Of a stretch of 64,000 bases of DNA, positions 27,701 to 38,700 are shown one piece after another (the first letter of the stretch is position 1; every line of letters starts with the position of its first letter). This stretch comes from Tenacibaculum pacificus (GTDB lineage Bacteria; Bacteroidota; Bacteroidia; Flavobacteriales; Flavobacteriaceae). The stretch is taken from positions 2,089,001 to 2,153,000 of the forward strand of contig NZ_CP115917.1 of the NCBI RefSeq assembly GCF_027941775.1, written 5' to 3'. Position numbers and translations under genes: made by a program. The notes beneath the pieces were generated by a model. The model was not told where the DNA came from and searched no databases. It was given only the letters and a program-made list of their open reading frames with translations.

Positions 27701-29327
27701 GTTTATAAATAATAGTCCACGCACCACTAGTAGTTGGAGTATAAGGTATTACTTCTTTAATATTAACACCACTAGCAATAATACTTTCCATTGGATTATC
27801 AGGAACTGCATTATCTATATTCTGATCATTAAACTCATATGTTTTTCCATTTGAAGTATAAAATCCATAACCGTAAAGTGTTGGTGTTCCTATATTATTG
27901 TTTTCATCTTTAGGGTCTCTATCTATAGGATTTACAGCATTTTGCACTCCGAAATGCCCAGCATAATAAGACACTTCCCAAGCACCTACCGGATTTGTAG
28001 TATTAATTTCACAAACTCCTTCATAAATATCTAAAATACCATCATTATCATCATCTAAATCAATAGAATCTATAATTCCATCTAAATCATTATCTGGTAA
28101 TACTGTAACAGTTACAATAGAAGATTTACAATTAGAAGGTGATGGCCTACAAGCGTTATAAACTAAAGTATATACTCCTGGTGTTGTTCCTTCAGCTACA
28201 TTTACAGCTCCCGTAGTAGTATCTAAAGTTACTCCAGCTCCTGTAGAACTCACCTGAAATAAATCTACATTTACTAAAGAAGGATTTAATACTCCAGCTA
28301 CAACATCATTTACCAAAACAGAAGGTAATGCAACTCCTCCTTGTTGTGTGATACTACATACATCATCTTGAGTTTCAATTATCGGAACACCTCGAACCCC
28401 TGAAAGAAACACTCCTGAATCATAAGTTGCGTCACCAACATCTGCAATTGCAATTTTCATATGATAAATAACACCTATTTCTAAATCTATATCTGTTTTT
28501 AATTTTTTTGTAATTCCATTAAATTCAACATGTACTGGAAAAGGTCCAGGATTTGTATTTTGAGGACCTGCATTATTAGGATCTGTATCATTATCTGGGG
28601 TATGTCCATTATTAATATACAAATCACTCTGATCTAAAAAAGTAATATTTGATAAGCTACTTCCTGCAGAACCTCTAAAACCACCATTTATATTATTTAT
28701 AGATACTGCATTATTAGTTCCAGGGACAATTGCTAAATTCAAAGCAGGTTGCTCTGTCATGTCATACATATTATCACCATTTAAATCACCATCTGGTACA
28801 TTTGGATCTGCCCCTGTAGGATCAGAAACAAAAAAACCAAATACATCATTATAAACAGAACCTACATAATTAGGATACTCATCTGACCCAAATTGATACT
28901 CTACTAAAACCCCTTTATAATTTGCTAATCTTTCAAAATCAAATTCAAAAATAACAACATCATCTGTTGCTGTAGGATTAATAAGTCTAAGATCCATATC
29001 AAATACTCTTACACCATTAGCTGGCTTATCACCACTCTGCAATAAATTATTTGTAGAAAAAGCACTTGTTACTGTTGAAGTTGTTAAAGCAATACCGCTA
29101 TCTATTTCAAGACCCGCACCAGCAATACCATCAGAAAACACAGCCATTTGAGTACCTACTCCATTTCTTATTACAGGGTTTGTTATAGTAATACCTGTAG
29201 ATTGTAGCTTTGCTGCTAAAGCTGCTGCTATTGGGTTTTCTGTAAATGTAGCTTGAGAGTAAACACTTTGTAAACTAATAAGAAATAAAAAAAACAGTTT
29301 GTTTTTTTTGAGGAAATAAGCTTTCAT
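24744..29327 (-). CDS. T9SS-secreted repeat adhesin, cassette 2 (about 1527 aa)
   Basis: Start taken at ATG 29327 (MKAYFLKKNKLFFLFLISLQ...SQA) because it gives a clean signal peptide; the frame is open 12 codons further. Residues about 25-320 match the choice-of-anchor L domain ([44 protein letters not shown]). Then TSP3-like calcium motifs (DNDLDGIIDSIDLDDDNDG), a PA14-like or carbohydrate-binding section (GAWEVSYYAG ... GYFDDFAELFIDG), five 82-residue repeats with paired Cys, two cadherin/Ig-like units and the type B T9SS C-terminal domain ([19 protein letters not shown] ... GWLYINR). A surface adhesin paired with PorP2. Confidence 0.93.
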   Translation of the reverse strand: MKAYFLKKNKLFFLFLISLQSVYSQATFTENPIAAALAAKLQSTGITITNPVIRNGVGTQMAVFSDGIAGAGLEIDSGIALTTSTVTSAFSTNNLLQSGDKPANGVRVFDMDLRLINPTATDDVVIFEFDFERLANYKGVLVEYQFGSDEYPNYVGSVYNDVFGFFVSDPTGADPNVPDGDLNGDNMYDMTEQPALNLAIVPGTNNAVSINNINGGFRGSAGSSLSNITFLDQSDLYINNGHTPDNDTDPNNAGPQNTNPGPFPVHVEFNGITKKLKTDIDLEIGVIYHMKIAIADVGDATYDSGVFLSGVRGVPIIETQDDVCSITQQGGVALPSVLVNDVVAGVLNPSLVNVDLFQVSSTGAGVTLDTTTGAVNVAEGTTPGVYTLVYNACRPSPSNCKSSIVTVTVLPDNDLDGIIDSIDLDDDNDGILDIYEGVCEINTTNPVGAWEVSYYAGHFGVQNAVNPIDRDPKDENNNIGTPTLYGYGFYTSNGKTYEFNDQNIDNAVPDNPMESIIASGVNIKEVIPYTPTTSGAWTIIYKRTIENNGNIQIGEANGYFDDFAELFIDGVLVDSIDEFSPSLPLSKVINSPVSPGQVVEIRLTNGASLGGFVFKIETSGETTAPDCIIRDTDNDTIPDYLDLDSDNDGCNDSTEAGVDLVNLTGPVGTNGIYDSLETFPDSGILIKLADINTYPYDSTVQSPICCTIPNDNLTVSDDVICPTETGVITLTNTQVGVVYQLRLDSNDTNIGASQLGTGADLIFNVTPLNTTTYNVYAVDGTCNVELVDKATVTVNTLPSAPVVGLVTQPTCTVATGSFQITGYDSGDTYVFTPSVVNISSTGLVTANEGTYTFTVTDTDGTGCTSLASSNIVVDIQPATPSAPIVGLVTQPTCTVVTGNFQITGYDSGDTYVFTPSVVNISSTGLVTANEGTYTFTVTDTDGTGCTSTVSSNIVVDTQPVTPLAPIAGVVTQPTCTVVTGSFQITSYDSDDTYVFTPSVVNISSTGLVTANEGTYTFTVTDTDGTGCTSTASSNIVVNTQPATPLAPVVGAVTQPMCTVATGSFQITSYDSGDTYVFTPSVVNISSTGLVIANEGTYTFTVTDTDGTGCTSTASSNIVVNTQPATPLAPVVGAVTQPMCTVATGSFQITSYDSGDTYVFTPSVVNISSTGLVTANEGTYTFTVTDTDGTGCTSTASSNIVVDTQPLCITIATDDNFTGDEDYDITGNIITEDNGNGIDSDTENDLLTVASATVDIDGDGISDVLPLDTVTLLNGIGEITLNTDGVLLFEPVLNYNGVLPVINYIVTDGVNIDDANILITVNSVIDPIEAMDDDYTDINIIDTNIDVTTNDTLNGLPVILGTELGEATLIADSNNEPGFTFNSDGTITVDLNMISGIYDLEYQICENGEIPTNCDTATVTVFVNNPTNPCGIPYNIITPDNDGDNDSFYISCIDKPEYANNTVEIFNRWGNTVYQASGYNNKDVSFKGISNGSLTISVDEKLPPGTYYYIINLGDGSKPKVGWLYINR
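25710..26940 (-). repeat. Five 246-bp (82-aa) repeats in adhesin 2
   Basis: Repeats of a unit with TQP(M/T)CTV(A/V)TG, YVFTPSVVNISSTGLV and TFTVTDTDGTGCTS, spaced 246 bases (25801, 26047, 26293...). Two Cys per unit. Function: spacer domains of the surface fibre. Confidence 0.9.
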
Positions 29328-29842
29328 ATTTAATAATTTAAATTGTATAAAACTAAACACCATATTGGTTTTAGTTTAAAAAATAGATTTAATTATATTC
29401 CCTTAATAATTTATTTAATATTAAAAATTCATTACAAAAAAGGAATCATACACATATTAATAAAAAAGGAATCATTATAAAAAATCTTAAAATCTAATTT
29501 ATTAACATTAAAACAAAGATTAACTAAATATATATTCTATAATAAATTAGTCTTTTGTACACTATTTTTTTTAAGGAGATAAAAAAGAAAGTCATTTGAT
29601 AAAGTAAAAATCAATATGATTTATTTCACTTTTACTAGAAATTATAAAAATTCAATATTTTTATTAAAAAAAAGCAAAATTACAACTTAAAAGCGAAAAC
29701 ATAAAGTAAAAACACACATATTTAACATATTTTAACACAAAAAATAAATATCCAACAATAACAAACTTCTCTAATGAGTTTTTTATAAATAATAAATTTT
29801 GCCAAAAAAATAATTATCCATTTTTAAAAACTTGTTCTAAAC
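29328..29842. other. Intergenic region upstream of adhesin 2
   Basis: About 500 very AT-rich bases between the adhesin 2 start and the cassette 3 terminator. It must hold the cassette 2 promoter on the minus strand; I could not place a good TTTG / TAnnTTTG pair. No coding sequence, tRNA or long palindrome seen. Confidence 0.5.
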
Positions 29843-29875
29843 AAAAAAACACGAAGCAATTGCTTCGTGTTTTTT
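29843..29875. terminator. Hairpin terminator after cassette 3
   Basis: CACGAAGCAATTGCTTCGTG (29850-29869) with A7 before and T6 after; identical to the cassette 1 terminator, and the identity continues through the following bases into the OmpA gene end. Confidence 0.9.
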
Positions 29876-29900
29876 ATTCATGTTAAAAATATAAATGTGA

Positions 29901-31846
29901 TTAATTATTCACTTTTACATTAGTATTTCCTTTGACAATATAAAAATAAGAACGTCTATTTTTTTGATGTTCAGCCTCAGTACATTGACTACTATTAGCA
30001 TCATCACAATTATTTAATAAACTATCCTCTCCAAATCCAATTGCACTTTCTATCCTTTCTGATGAAATTCCTCTTGATATTAAATAATCTCTTGTTGATT
30101 TCGCTCTTCTATCTGATAAACTTCTATTGTATGTTTTTGATCCTCGACTATCGGTATGTGATTCTATTTTGATAACTAAATCAACATTTGCTTTCATAAC
30201 AGTTACGATATGTTCTAATTCATATTCAGCATCTTCGCGAATATTTGATAAATCAAAATCAAAATAAATAGGATTAATTACTATCTGATCTTCCACTATT
30301 AATGATTCTAAATTAAGATTAGCCACAACTACTTCTTTATTGATATCAAGAGTTTCTGTATCTTTATTCTTGTTTCGGTAATTTTCTTTTGATGCTACTA
30401 CTACAAACTTCTTTTCACAATCCATTTTCTCAAATAAATAAGCGCCTGTTCGTCCTGTCTTTTGCTCTAAAATAACCGCTCCTTTTTCATCCATTAATTG
30501 AACTACAGCATTCTGTATTGGTGCTCCTGTTCGTGAATCTGTAATAATTCCTTTGACATCTTCCTTACATTTATAGATACTAAAACTATAAATATCATCA
30601 TCGCCTAGACCACTTTTTCGGTTTGAGGAAAAGAATCCATAACTATGAGCATCATTTATTACAAATGCAAAGTCATCTGATGATCCATTTACTGGTGCTC
30701 CTAAATTTACAGGGTTAGTATAAACTCCTGCTTCTATTTGTGATTCAAAAACATCCAAAGCACCTAATCCTAAATGACCATCTGATGCAAAATATAATAC
30801 ATCATCACTTCCTACAAACGGAAACATTTCACGTCCTTCCGTATTAATAGTACGTCCTAAATTTTCTGGTGTACCAAAAGTATTATTTTCTAAAACAGAA
30901 ACTTTATAAATATCTGTAGCTCCAAATCCATTTGGCATATCTGATACAAAGTACAACGTTTTCTCATCTGAACTTAAAGCTGCATGACCACATGAAAATG
31001 AATCACTATTAAATGATAACTCAATTACATTTTTCCATTTAATCATCTATTTTATCTGCACTATAAAGTTTTAAATGAGATACTTCATTTTTATCTCCTT
31101 TTAATCTTTTTCCATCATAATTATCTCGAGTAAAATAAGCTTTCTTACCGTTTTTTGTAATAATAATATTAGACTCATGATATTTTGAACTTAAATCTGA
31201 CAACATCGTTTTTTTCTCGACATCTAAAATCTTCTTCTCTTTGATGTCTTTTTGCTTCGCTTTATAGATATTCAAATAAGGTTGTTTATTCCATTTGTAT
31301 AATTTCTTATCCTTATCTGTTTTTGGACTTGTCGATGCAAAATAGAAATCATCTTCATAAATAAATCCTCCAAAATCGGAATACTTAGTATTACTTGATA
31401 AATTATGAATATTGATATATGTTTTTTCTTTATTTGAATATTCTACAAAATAATTCGAATTATTCTCTAAAGAAGCAACACGGCTATCTGTTCCATTTTT
31501 TGATTTCAATTTCAATAACCATTTATCTGATTCCTCGTTTTTTCCATTACTTTTTAAAACTTGAGCATATCTAAATAAATGTTCTGAGGAAGCGATATCT
31601 TCATTAAGATTCATCAATTTTCTATAGTTTTCTTCTGCCTTATCTAATTCGAAATTAAAATAATGTGCATCGCCTAATCTACTTAAAACTAAATAAGAAT
31701 CATCGCCTTTTTCATTGAATTGATTGATAAAGTTCTGAAGCTTTTTTATATGCAAATTCTTTAAAATACCTATCAGCTGCATATTTTCGTTGACCGAAAC
31801 TGGCAGTACTTATCAATAGGATTAATATATATATCGTGTTTTTCAT
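29901..31846 (-). pseudogene. PD40/OmpA-family protein, cassette 3, two frameshifts
   Basis: Starts at ATG 31846 (MKNTIYILILLISTASFGQ) 16 bases after PorP3. The first lesion is near 31717: ATTCAATGAAAAAGGC where cassette 1 has ATTCATGATAAAGGA, so LYQSI is followed by TGA instead of HEKGDDSYL. The second is near 31042: GATGATTAAATGG ends the frame in TAA, one base longer than cassette 1; an ATG overlapping this stop by 8 bases (31046) reopens the frame (MIKWKNVIELSF) and reads to the end of the OmpA domain. Removing both extra bases gives 647 residues. The second position is shared with cassette 2, so it may be inherited; a split protein with coupled translation is possible. Confidence 0.83.
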
Positions 31847-31862
31847 TTCCCTAGTTTTTATA

Positions 31863-32777
31863 TTAAAAGAATCTTGGTGATTTCAATGCTTGCTCTTTAA
31901 ACATCTCATATCGTAACATTACTTCATAAGTTCCTGAATTATAGTTACTATAATTTGAATTTGTTAAATCGTAAGCAAACCCTAAATATAAACTTTTACT
32001 TGCTTGAAAACCTAACAATGCACTGATTGAATCATCCCAACGCCAAGCCAATCCTGCTGTAAACTTCTCATTAAACAAAAAGTTTCCTGATACATCTATT
32101 GATAATGGCGCTCCGTTTACTGCCTTAGCTAAAACTGCTGGTTTAAATTTGATGCTTTCACTTAAATCGAATACATATCCTGCTATTAAGAATAAATGTA
32201 AACGTTCTTGAGCTACGCTTCCGCCATTTTTAACGTCATCATAATGTTCTGTACTTATAAAGTTTGGAATTGCGGCTCCTAAATACCAGTTATTTGTATA
32301 ATAATATAATCCTGCTCCAACAGTTGGTAAAAACTTATTAATATTGGTTGCTAAGTTTTGATCATCACTATGTTGAGAAAGCCCTTTACTCCAATCTACA
32401 TTTAAATGACGACCTCCTAGTTTTAATCCAAAAGCTAAATTTCCTTCATCACTGGTTCGAATTGTATAAGATCCGTTGATATCTAAAAATATTTCGCTTG
32501 CTGGACCTATTCTATCATTTGTTAAATTGATTCCTAAACCAACACCACTATATCCTAGCGGAGTGTCATAACTTAAAGTTTGTGAATCTGGTGCTCCATC
32601 GACACCAACCCATTGGGTTCTTCCTAGTAAATTAATAATACTGTGTCCGTTGGACCCTGCATAAGCAGGGTTTACGGTCATTGTATTGTACATATATTGG
32701 GTGTACTGCGGATCTTGTTGTGCATTAATTCCGGCTATTACACATAGAATTAATAGTATTGAATATCTAATTTTCAT
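31863..32777 (-). CDS. PorP/SprF family T9SS protein, cassette 3
   Basis: 304 residues with the same signal peptide as PorP1 (ending GINAQ) and the same family hallmark at the mature start. It is closest to PorP1; a cluster of changes (SKGLSQHSDDQNLATNINKF against SKGRYQHGDDKNLGNNINKF) suggests either local divergence or conversion from another copy. It lies 11 bases after adhesin 3 and 16 before its OmpA gene. Probable dedicated export or anchoring partner of adhesin 3. Confidence 0.95.
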   Translation of the reverse strand: MKIRYSILLILCVIAGINAQQDPQYTQYMYNTMTVNPAYAGSNGHSIINLLGRTQWVGVDGAPDSQTLSYDTPLGYSGVGLGINLTNDRIGPASEIFLDINGSYTIRTSDEGNLAFGLKLGGRHLNVDWSKGLSQHSDDQNLATNINKFLPTVGAGLYYYTNNWYLGAAIPNFISTEHYDDVKNGGSVAQERLHLFLIAGYVFDLSESIKFKPAVLAKAVNGAPLSIDVSGNFLFNEKFTAGLAWRWDDSISALLGFQASKSLYLGFAYDLTNSNYSNYNSGTYEVMLRYEMFKEQALKSPRFF

Positions 32778-32788
32778 ATCGCTTTTTT

Positions 32789-35700
32789 TTATCTATTAAT
32801 GTATAACCATCCTACTTTTGGTTTTGAACCATCTCCTAAATCGATAACATAATAATAAGTTCCTGGTGGTAATTTCTCATCAACACTAATGGTTGATCGT
32901 CCATTTGATATCCCTGTAAAGGCTACACTTTCATTATTATATCCTGAAGCTTTATAAACGGTATTTCCCCATCTATTAAAAATCTCTACAGTATTCTTAG
33001 CATATTCTGGCTTGTCAATACATGAGATGAAAAACACATCATTATCTCCATCATTATCTGGTGTCATAATATTATATGGCGTACCACATGGGTTTGCATC
33101 AGCATCTAAATAATCTGGAATACCATTTTCGTTAGTATCCATAGAATCATTTGTTGTAATATCATCATCACCAGGATTTTCATCAATAGTATTTATTCCA
33201 TCATTATCATCATCAATGTCTTGATAATCAAATGTACCATCACCATCAGTATCTGAAGGATTGGTTGGAACTCCTCCGTTATCAGTATCAAATACATCAT
33301 CTAATCCGTCTAAATCAGTATCAACTCCACTTGGAATTATATCTGGAATACCATTTCCATCAACATCATTTCCTTCTATAATATCTAATACGCTATCATT
33401 ATCACTATCAGTATCTAAACTATCTGGAATACCATCACTATCAGTGTCTATTGTACCATCTCCTTCATTTGTATCTAAAATACCATCGTTATCATCATCG
33501 ATATCATCTGTATTTAAAATACCATCTCCATCAGTATCAACTCCAACTAGTATTGTAACTGTTGCTATATTACATTTTATTGGTGTTGAACCATTTTCGC
33601 AAATTTGATACTCCAATGTATAATCTCCTGAAGCTATAACTGTACTTATTGCTATAGTTCCATCTGAATTAAAGGTAAAACCTAAAGGGTTTGTTCCATT
33701 TGGATTTCCTGATAAAGTAACCTCTCCTACTCCTGTACCTATTATTACTGAATTACCATCTAATAGATCATTAATAAGAACGCTTGGTGTCACACTTCCA
33801 GCTGCTAAAGGATTATTACTATAATCATCATTAATAGCATCTATTGGATTTGCAACAATAACAGTAGCAACTGCTATTTGGCAATTTTCTGGATTAGCTC
33901 CATTTTCACAAATCTGATATTCAAAAGCATAAGTTCCTGAAGGTATATTAGCTTCAACAGTTATTGTTCCATTTGGATTTAAAATAAACCCTGATGGATT
34001 TGTTCCGTTTGGATCTGCTGATAGAGTAATTTCACCAACTCCAGAACCTACAATTATTAGAGTACTGTTTAATGTATCGTTATCTGTTACACTTGAAGTA
34101 GTACCTCCTGATGTAATTGGAGTTAAAATATCACTACTTGCTAATAACTCTCCAACTACTTCTACCGTTACGGTTGCTGTTGTACAGTTTGCTGGATTCG
34201 CACCACTTTCACAAATTGTATACGTTACAGGATAACTTCCTGTTGGCGTATTTGCTACGATAGTTACATTTCCGTCGGCATCTATTAAGATGTTTCCTGT
34301 CGTTACTGGCGTTACATCTGTATTTACTGTCGTTACTTGAACGCCATTTAAAGTATCGCCTGTTAAAACTTCACCTGCAGAAACATCCGTTGCTCCTGAT
34401 GCTAATGGTGCTAAAGCTGTTCCTAAAATATCATCATCCGCTAATAACTCTCCAACTACTTCTACCGTTACGGTTGCTGTTGTACAGTTTGCTGGATTCG
34501 CGCCACTTTCACAAATCGTATACGTTACAGGATAACTTCCTGTTGGCGTATTTGCTACGATAGTTACATTTCCGTCGGCATCTATTAAGATGTTTCCTGT
34601 AGTTACTGGCGTTACATCTGTATTTGCTGTCGTTACTTGAACGCCATTTAAAGTATCTCCTGTTAAAACTTCACCAGCAGAAACATCCGTTGCTCCTGAT
34701 GCTAATGGTACTAAAGCTGTTCCTAAAATATCATCATCCGCTAATAACTCTCCAACTACTTCTACCGTTACGGTTGCTGTTGTACAGTTTGCTGGATTCG
34801 CGCCACTTTCACAAATTGTATACGTTACAGGATAACTTCCTGTTGGCGTATTTGCTACGATAGTTACATTTCCGTCGGCATCTATTAAGATGTTTCCTGT
34901 CGTTATTGGCGTTACATCTGTATTTGCTGTCGTTACTTGAACGCCATTTAAAGTATCGCCTGTTAAAACTTCACCTGCAGAAACATCCGTTGTTCCTGAT
35001 GCTAATGGTGCTAAAGCTGTTCCTAAAATATCATCATCCGCTAATAACTCTCCAACTACTTCTACCGTTACGGTTGCTGTTGTACAGTTTGCTGGATTCG
35101 CGCCACTTTCACAAATTGTATACGTTACAGGATAACTTCCTGTTGGCGTATTTGCTACGATAGTTACATTTCCATCGGCATCTATTAAGATGTTTCCTGT
35201 AGTTACTGGCGTTACATCTGTATTTGCTGTCGTTACTTGAACGCCATTTAAAGTATCGCCTGTTAAAACTTCACCAGCAGAAACATCCGTTGCTCCTGAT
35301 GCTAATGGTACTAAAGCTGTTCCTAAAATATCATCATCCGCTAATAACTCTCCAACTACTTCTACCGTTACGGTTGCTGTTGTACAGTTTGCTGGATTCG
35401 CGCCACTTTCACAAATTGTATACGTTACAGGATAACTTCCTGTTGGCGTATTTGCTACGATAGTTACATTTCCGTCGGCATCTATTAAGATGTTTCCTGT
35501 CGTTACTGGCGTTACATCTGTATTTGCTGTCGTTACTTGAACGCCATTTAAAGTATCGCCTGTTAAAACTTCACCTGCAGAAACATCCGTTGCTCCTGAT
35601 GCTAATGGTGCTAAAGCTGTTCCTAAAATATCATCATCAGCTAATAACTCTCCAACTACTTCTACAGTTACGGTTGCTGTTGTACAGTTTGCTGGATTCG

Positions 35701-38700
35701 CGCCACTTTCACAAATCGTATACGTTACAGGATAACTTCCTGTTGGCGTATTTGCTACGATAGTTACATTTCCGTCGGCATCTATTAAGATGTTTCCTGT
35801 TGTTACTGGCGTTACATCGGTATTTGCTGTCGTTACTTGAACGCCATTTAAGGTATCGCCTGTTAAAACTTCACCAGCAGAAACATCCGTTGTTCCTGAT
35901 GCTAATGGTACTAAAGCTGTTCCTAAAACATCATCATCCGCTAATAACTCTCCAACTACTTCTACAGTTACGGTTGCTGTTGTACAGTTTGCTGGATTCG
36001 CGCCACTTTCACAAATCGTATACGTTACAGGATAACTTCCTGTTGGCGTATTTGCTACGATAGTTACATTTCCATCGGCATCTATTAAGATGTTTCCTGT
36101 CGTTACTGGCGTTACATCGGTATTTGCTGTCGTTACTTGAACGCCATTTAAAGTATCGCCTGTTAAAACTTCACCTGCAGAAACATCCGTTGCTCCTGAT
36201 GCTAATGGTGCTAAAGCTGTTCCTAAAATATCATCATCCGCTAATAACTCTCCAACTACTTCTACAGTTACGGTTGCTGTTGTACAGTTTGCTGGATTCG
36301 CGCCACTTTCACAAATTGTATACGTTACAGGATAACTTCCTGTTGGCGTATTTGCTACGATAGTTACATTTCCGTCGGCATCTATTAAGATGTTTCCTGT
36401 AGTTACTGGCGTTACATCGGTATTTGCTGTCGTTACTTGAACGCCATTTAAGGTATCGCCTGTTAAAACTTCACCTGCAGAAACATACGTTGCTCCTGAT
36501 GCTAATGGTGCTAAAGCTGTTCCTAAAATATCATCATCAGCTAATAACTCTCCAACTACTTCTACAGTTACGGTTGCTGTTGTACAGTTTGCTGGATTCG
36601 CGCCACTTTCACAAATTGTATACGTTACAGGATAACTTCCTGTTGGCGTATTTGCTACGATAGTTACATTTCCGTCGGCATCTATTAAGATGTTTCCTGT
36701 TGTTACTGGCGTTACATCGGTATTTGCTGTCGTTACTTGAACGCCATTTAAGGTATCGCCTGTTAAAACTTCACCTGCAGAAACATCCGTTGTTCCTGAT
36801 GCTAATGGTGCTAAAGCTGTTCCTAAAATATCATCATCCGCTAATAACTCTCCAACTACTTCTACCGTTACGGTTGCTGTTGTACAGTTTGCTGGATTCG
36901 CGCCACTTTCACAAATCGTATACGTTACAGGATAACTTCCTGTTGGCGTATTTGCTACGATAGTTACATTTCCATCGGCATCTATTAAGATGTTTCCTGT
37001 TGTTACTGGCGTTACATCGGTATTTGCTGTCGTTACTTGAACGCCATTTAAAGTATCGCCTGTTAAAATTTCACCAGCAGAAACATCCGTTGTTCCTGAT
37101 GCTAATGGTACTAAAGCTGTTCCTAAAATATCATCATCCGCTAATAACTCTCCAACTACTTCTACCGTTACGGTTGCTGTTGTACAGTTTGCTGGATTCG
37201 CGCCACTTTCACAAATTGTATACGTTACAGGATAACTTCCTGTTGGCGTATTTGCTACGATAGTTACATTTCCGTCGGCATCTATTAAGATGTTTCCTGT
37301 CGTTACTGGCGTTACATCTGTATTTGCTGTCGTTACTTGAACGCCATTTAAAGTATCACCTGTTAAAACTTCACCTGCAGAAACATCCGTTGCTCCTGAT
37401 GCTAATGGTGCTAAAGCTGTTCCTAAAATATCATCATCCGCTAATAACTCTCCAACTACTTCTACAGTTACGGTTGCTGTTGTACAGTTTGCTGGATTCG
37501 CGCCACTTTCACAAATTGTATACGTTATAGGATAACTTCCTGTTGGCGTATTTGCTACGATAGTTACATTTCCATCGGCATCTATTAAGATGTTTCCTGT
37601 AGTTACTGGCGTTACATCTGTATTTGCTGTCGTTACTTGAACGCCATTTAAGGTATCGCCTGTTAAAACTTCACCAGCAGAAACATCCGTTGTTCCTGAT
37701 GCTAATGGTACTAAAGCTGTTCCTAAAACATCATCATCCGCTAATAACTCTCCAACTACTTCTACAGTTACGGTTGCTGTTGTACAGTTTGCTGGATTCG
37801 CGCCACTTTCACAAATCGTATACGTTACAGGATAACTTCCTGTTGGCGTATTTGCTACGATAGTTACATTTCCGTCGGCATCTATTAAGATGTTTCCTGT
37901 CGTTACTGGCGTTACATCTGTATTTGCTGTCGTTACTTGAACGCCATTTAAAGTATCGCCTGTTAAAACTTCACCAGCAGAAACATCCGTTGCTCCTGAT
38001 GCTAATGGTACTAAAGCTGTTCCTAAAATATCATCATCCGCTAATAACTCTCCAACTACTTCTACCGTTACGGTTGCTGTTGTACAGTTTGCTGGATTCG
38101 CGCCACTTTCACAAATTGTATACGTTACAGGATAACTTCCTGTTGGCGTATTTGCTACGATAGTTACATTTCCGTCGGCATCTATTAAGATGTTTCCTGT
38201 CGTTATTGGCGTTACATCTGTATTTGCTGTCGTTACTTGAACGCCATTTAAAGTATCGCCTGTTAAAACTTCACCTGCAGAAACATCCGTTGCTCCTGAT
38301 GCTAATGGTGCTAAAGCTGTTCCTAAAATATCATCATCCGCTAATAACTCTCCAACTACTTCTACCGTTACGGTTGCTGTTGTACAGTTTGCTGGATTCG
38401 CGCCGCTTTCACAAATTGTATACGTTACAGGATAACTTCCTGTTGGCGTATTTGCTACGATAGTTACATTTCCATCGGCATCTATTAAGATGTTTCCTGT
38501 AGTTACTGGCGTTACATCTGTATTTGCTGTCGTTACTTGAACGCCATTTAAAGTATCGCCTGTTAAAACTTCACCAGCAGAAACATCCGTTGCTCCTGAT
38601 GCTAATGGTACTAAAGCTGTTCCTAAAATATCATCATCAGCTAATAACTCTCCAACTACTTCTACCGTTACGGTTGCTGTTGTACAGTTTGCTGGATTCG

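Larger units (their letters stand above)
29839..33090. repeat. Long direct repeat, copy B (cassette 3 tail)
   Basis: Near-identical to 8270-11520 in the same orientation, offset about 21.57 kb. It includes terminator, OmpA gene, PorP gene and adhesin C-terminal domain. Differences are scattered single bases and short runs, for example around 32340-32400 in PorP3. The block between the copies contains adhesin 1 and all of cassette 2. Confidence 0.88.

Noticed and set aside
8332-31846. Programmed +1 frameshifting as in prfB
   Set aside because: Three breaks lie at a UGA following CAC or CAA, which resembles prfB. But the sites differ in position between copies, lack the CUU slippery codon and internal Shine-Dalgarno, and the UGA arises simply from a base inserted into CATGA.
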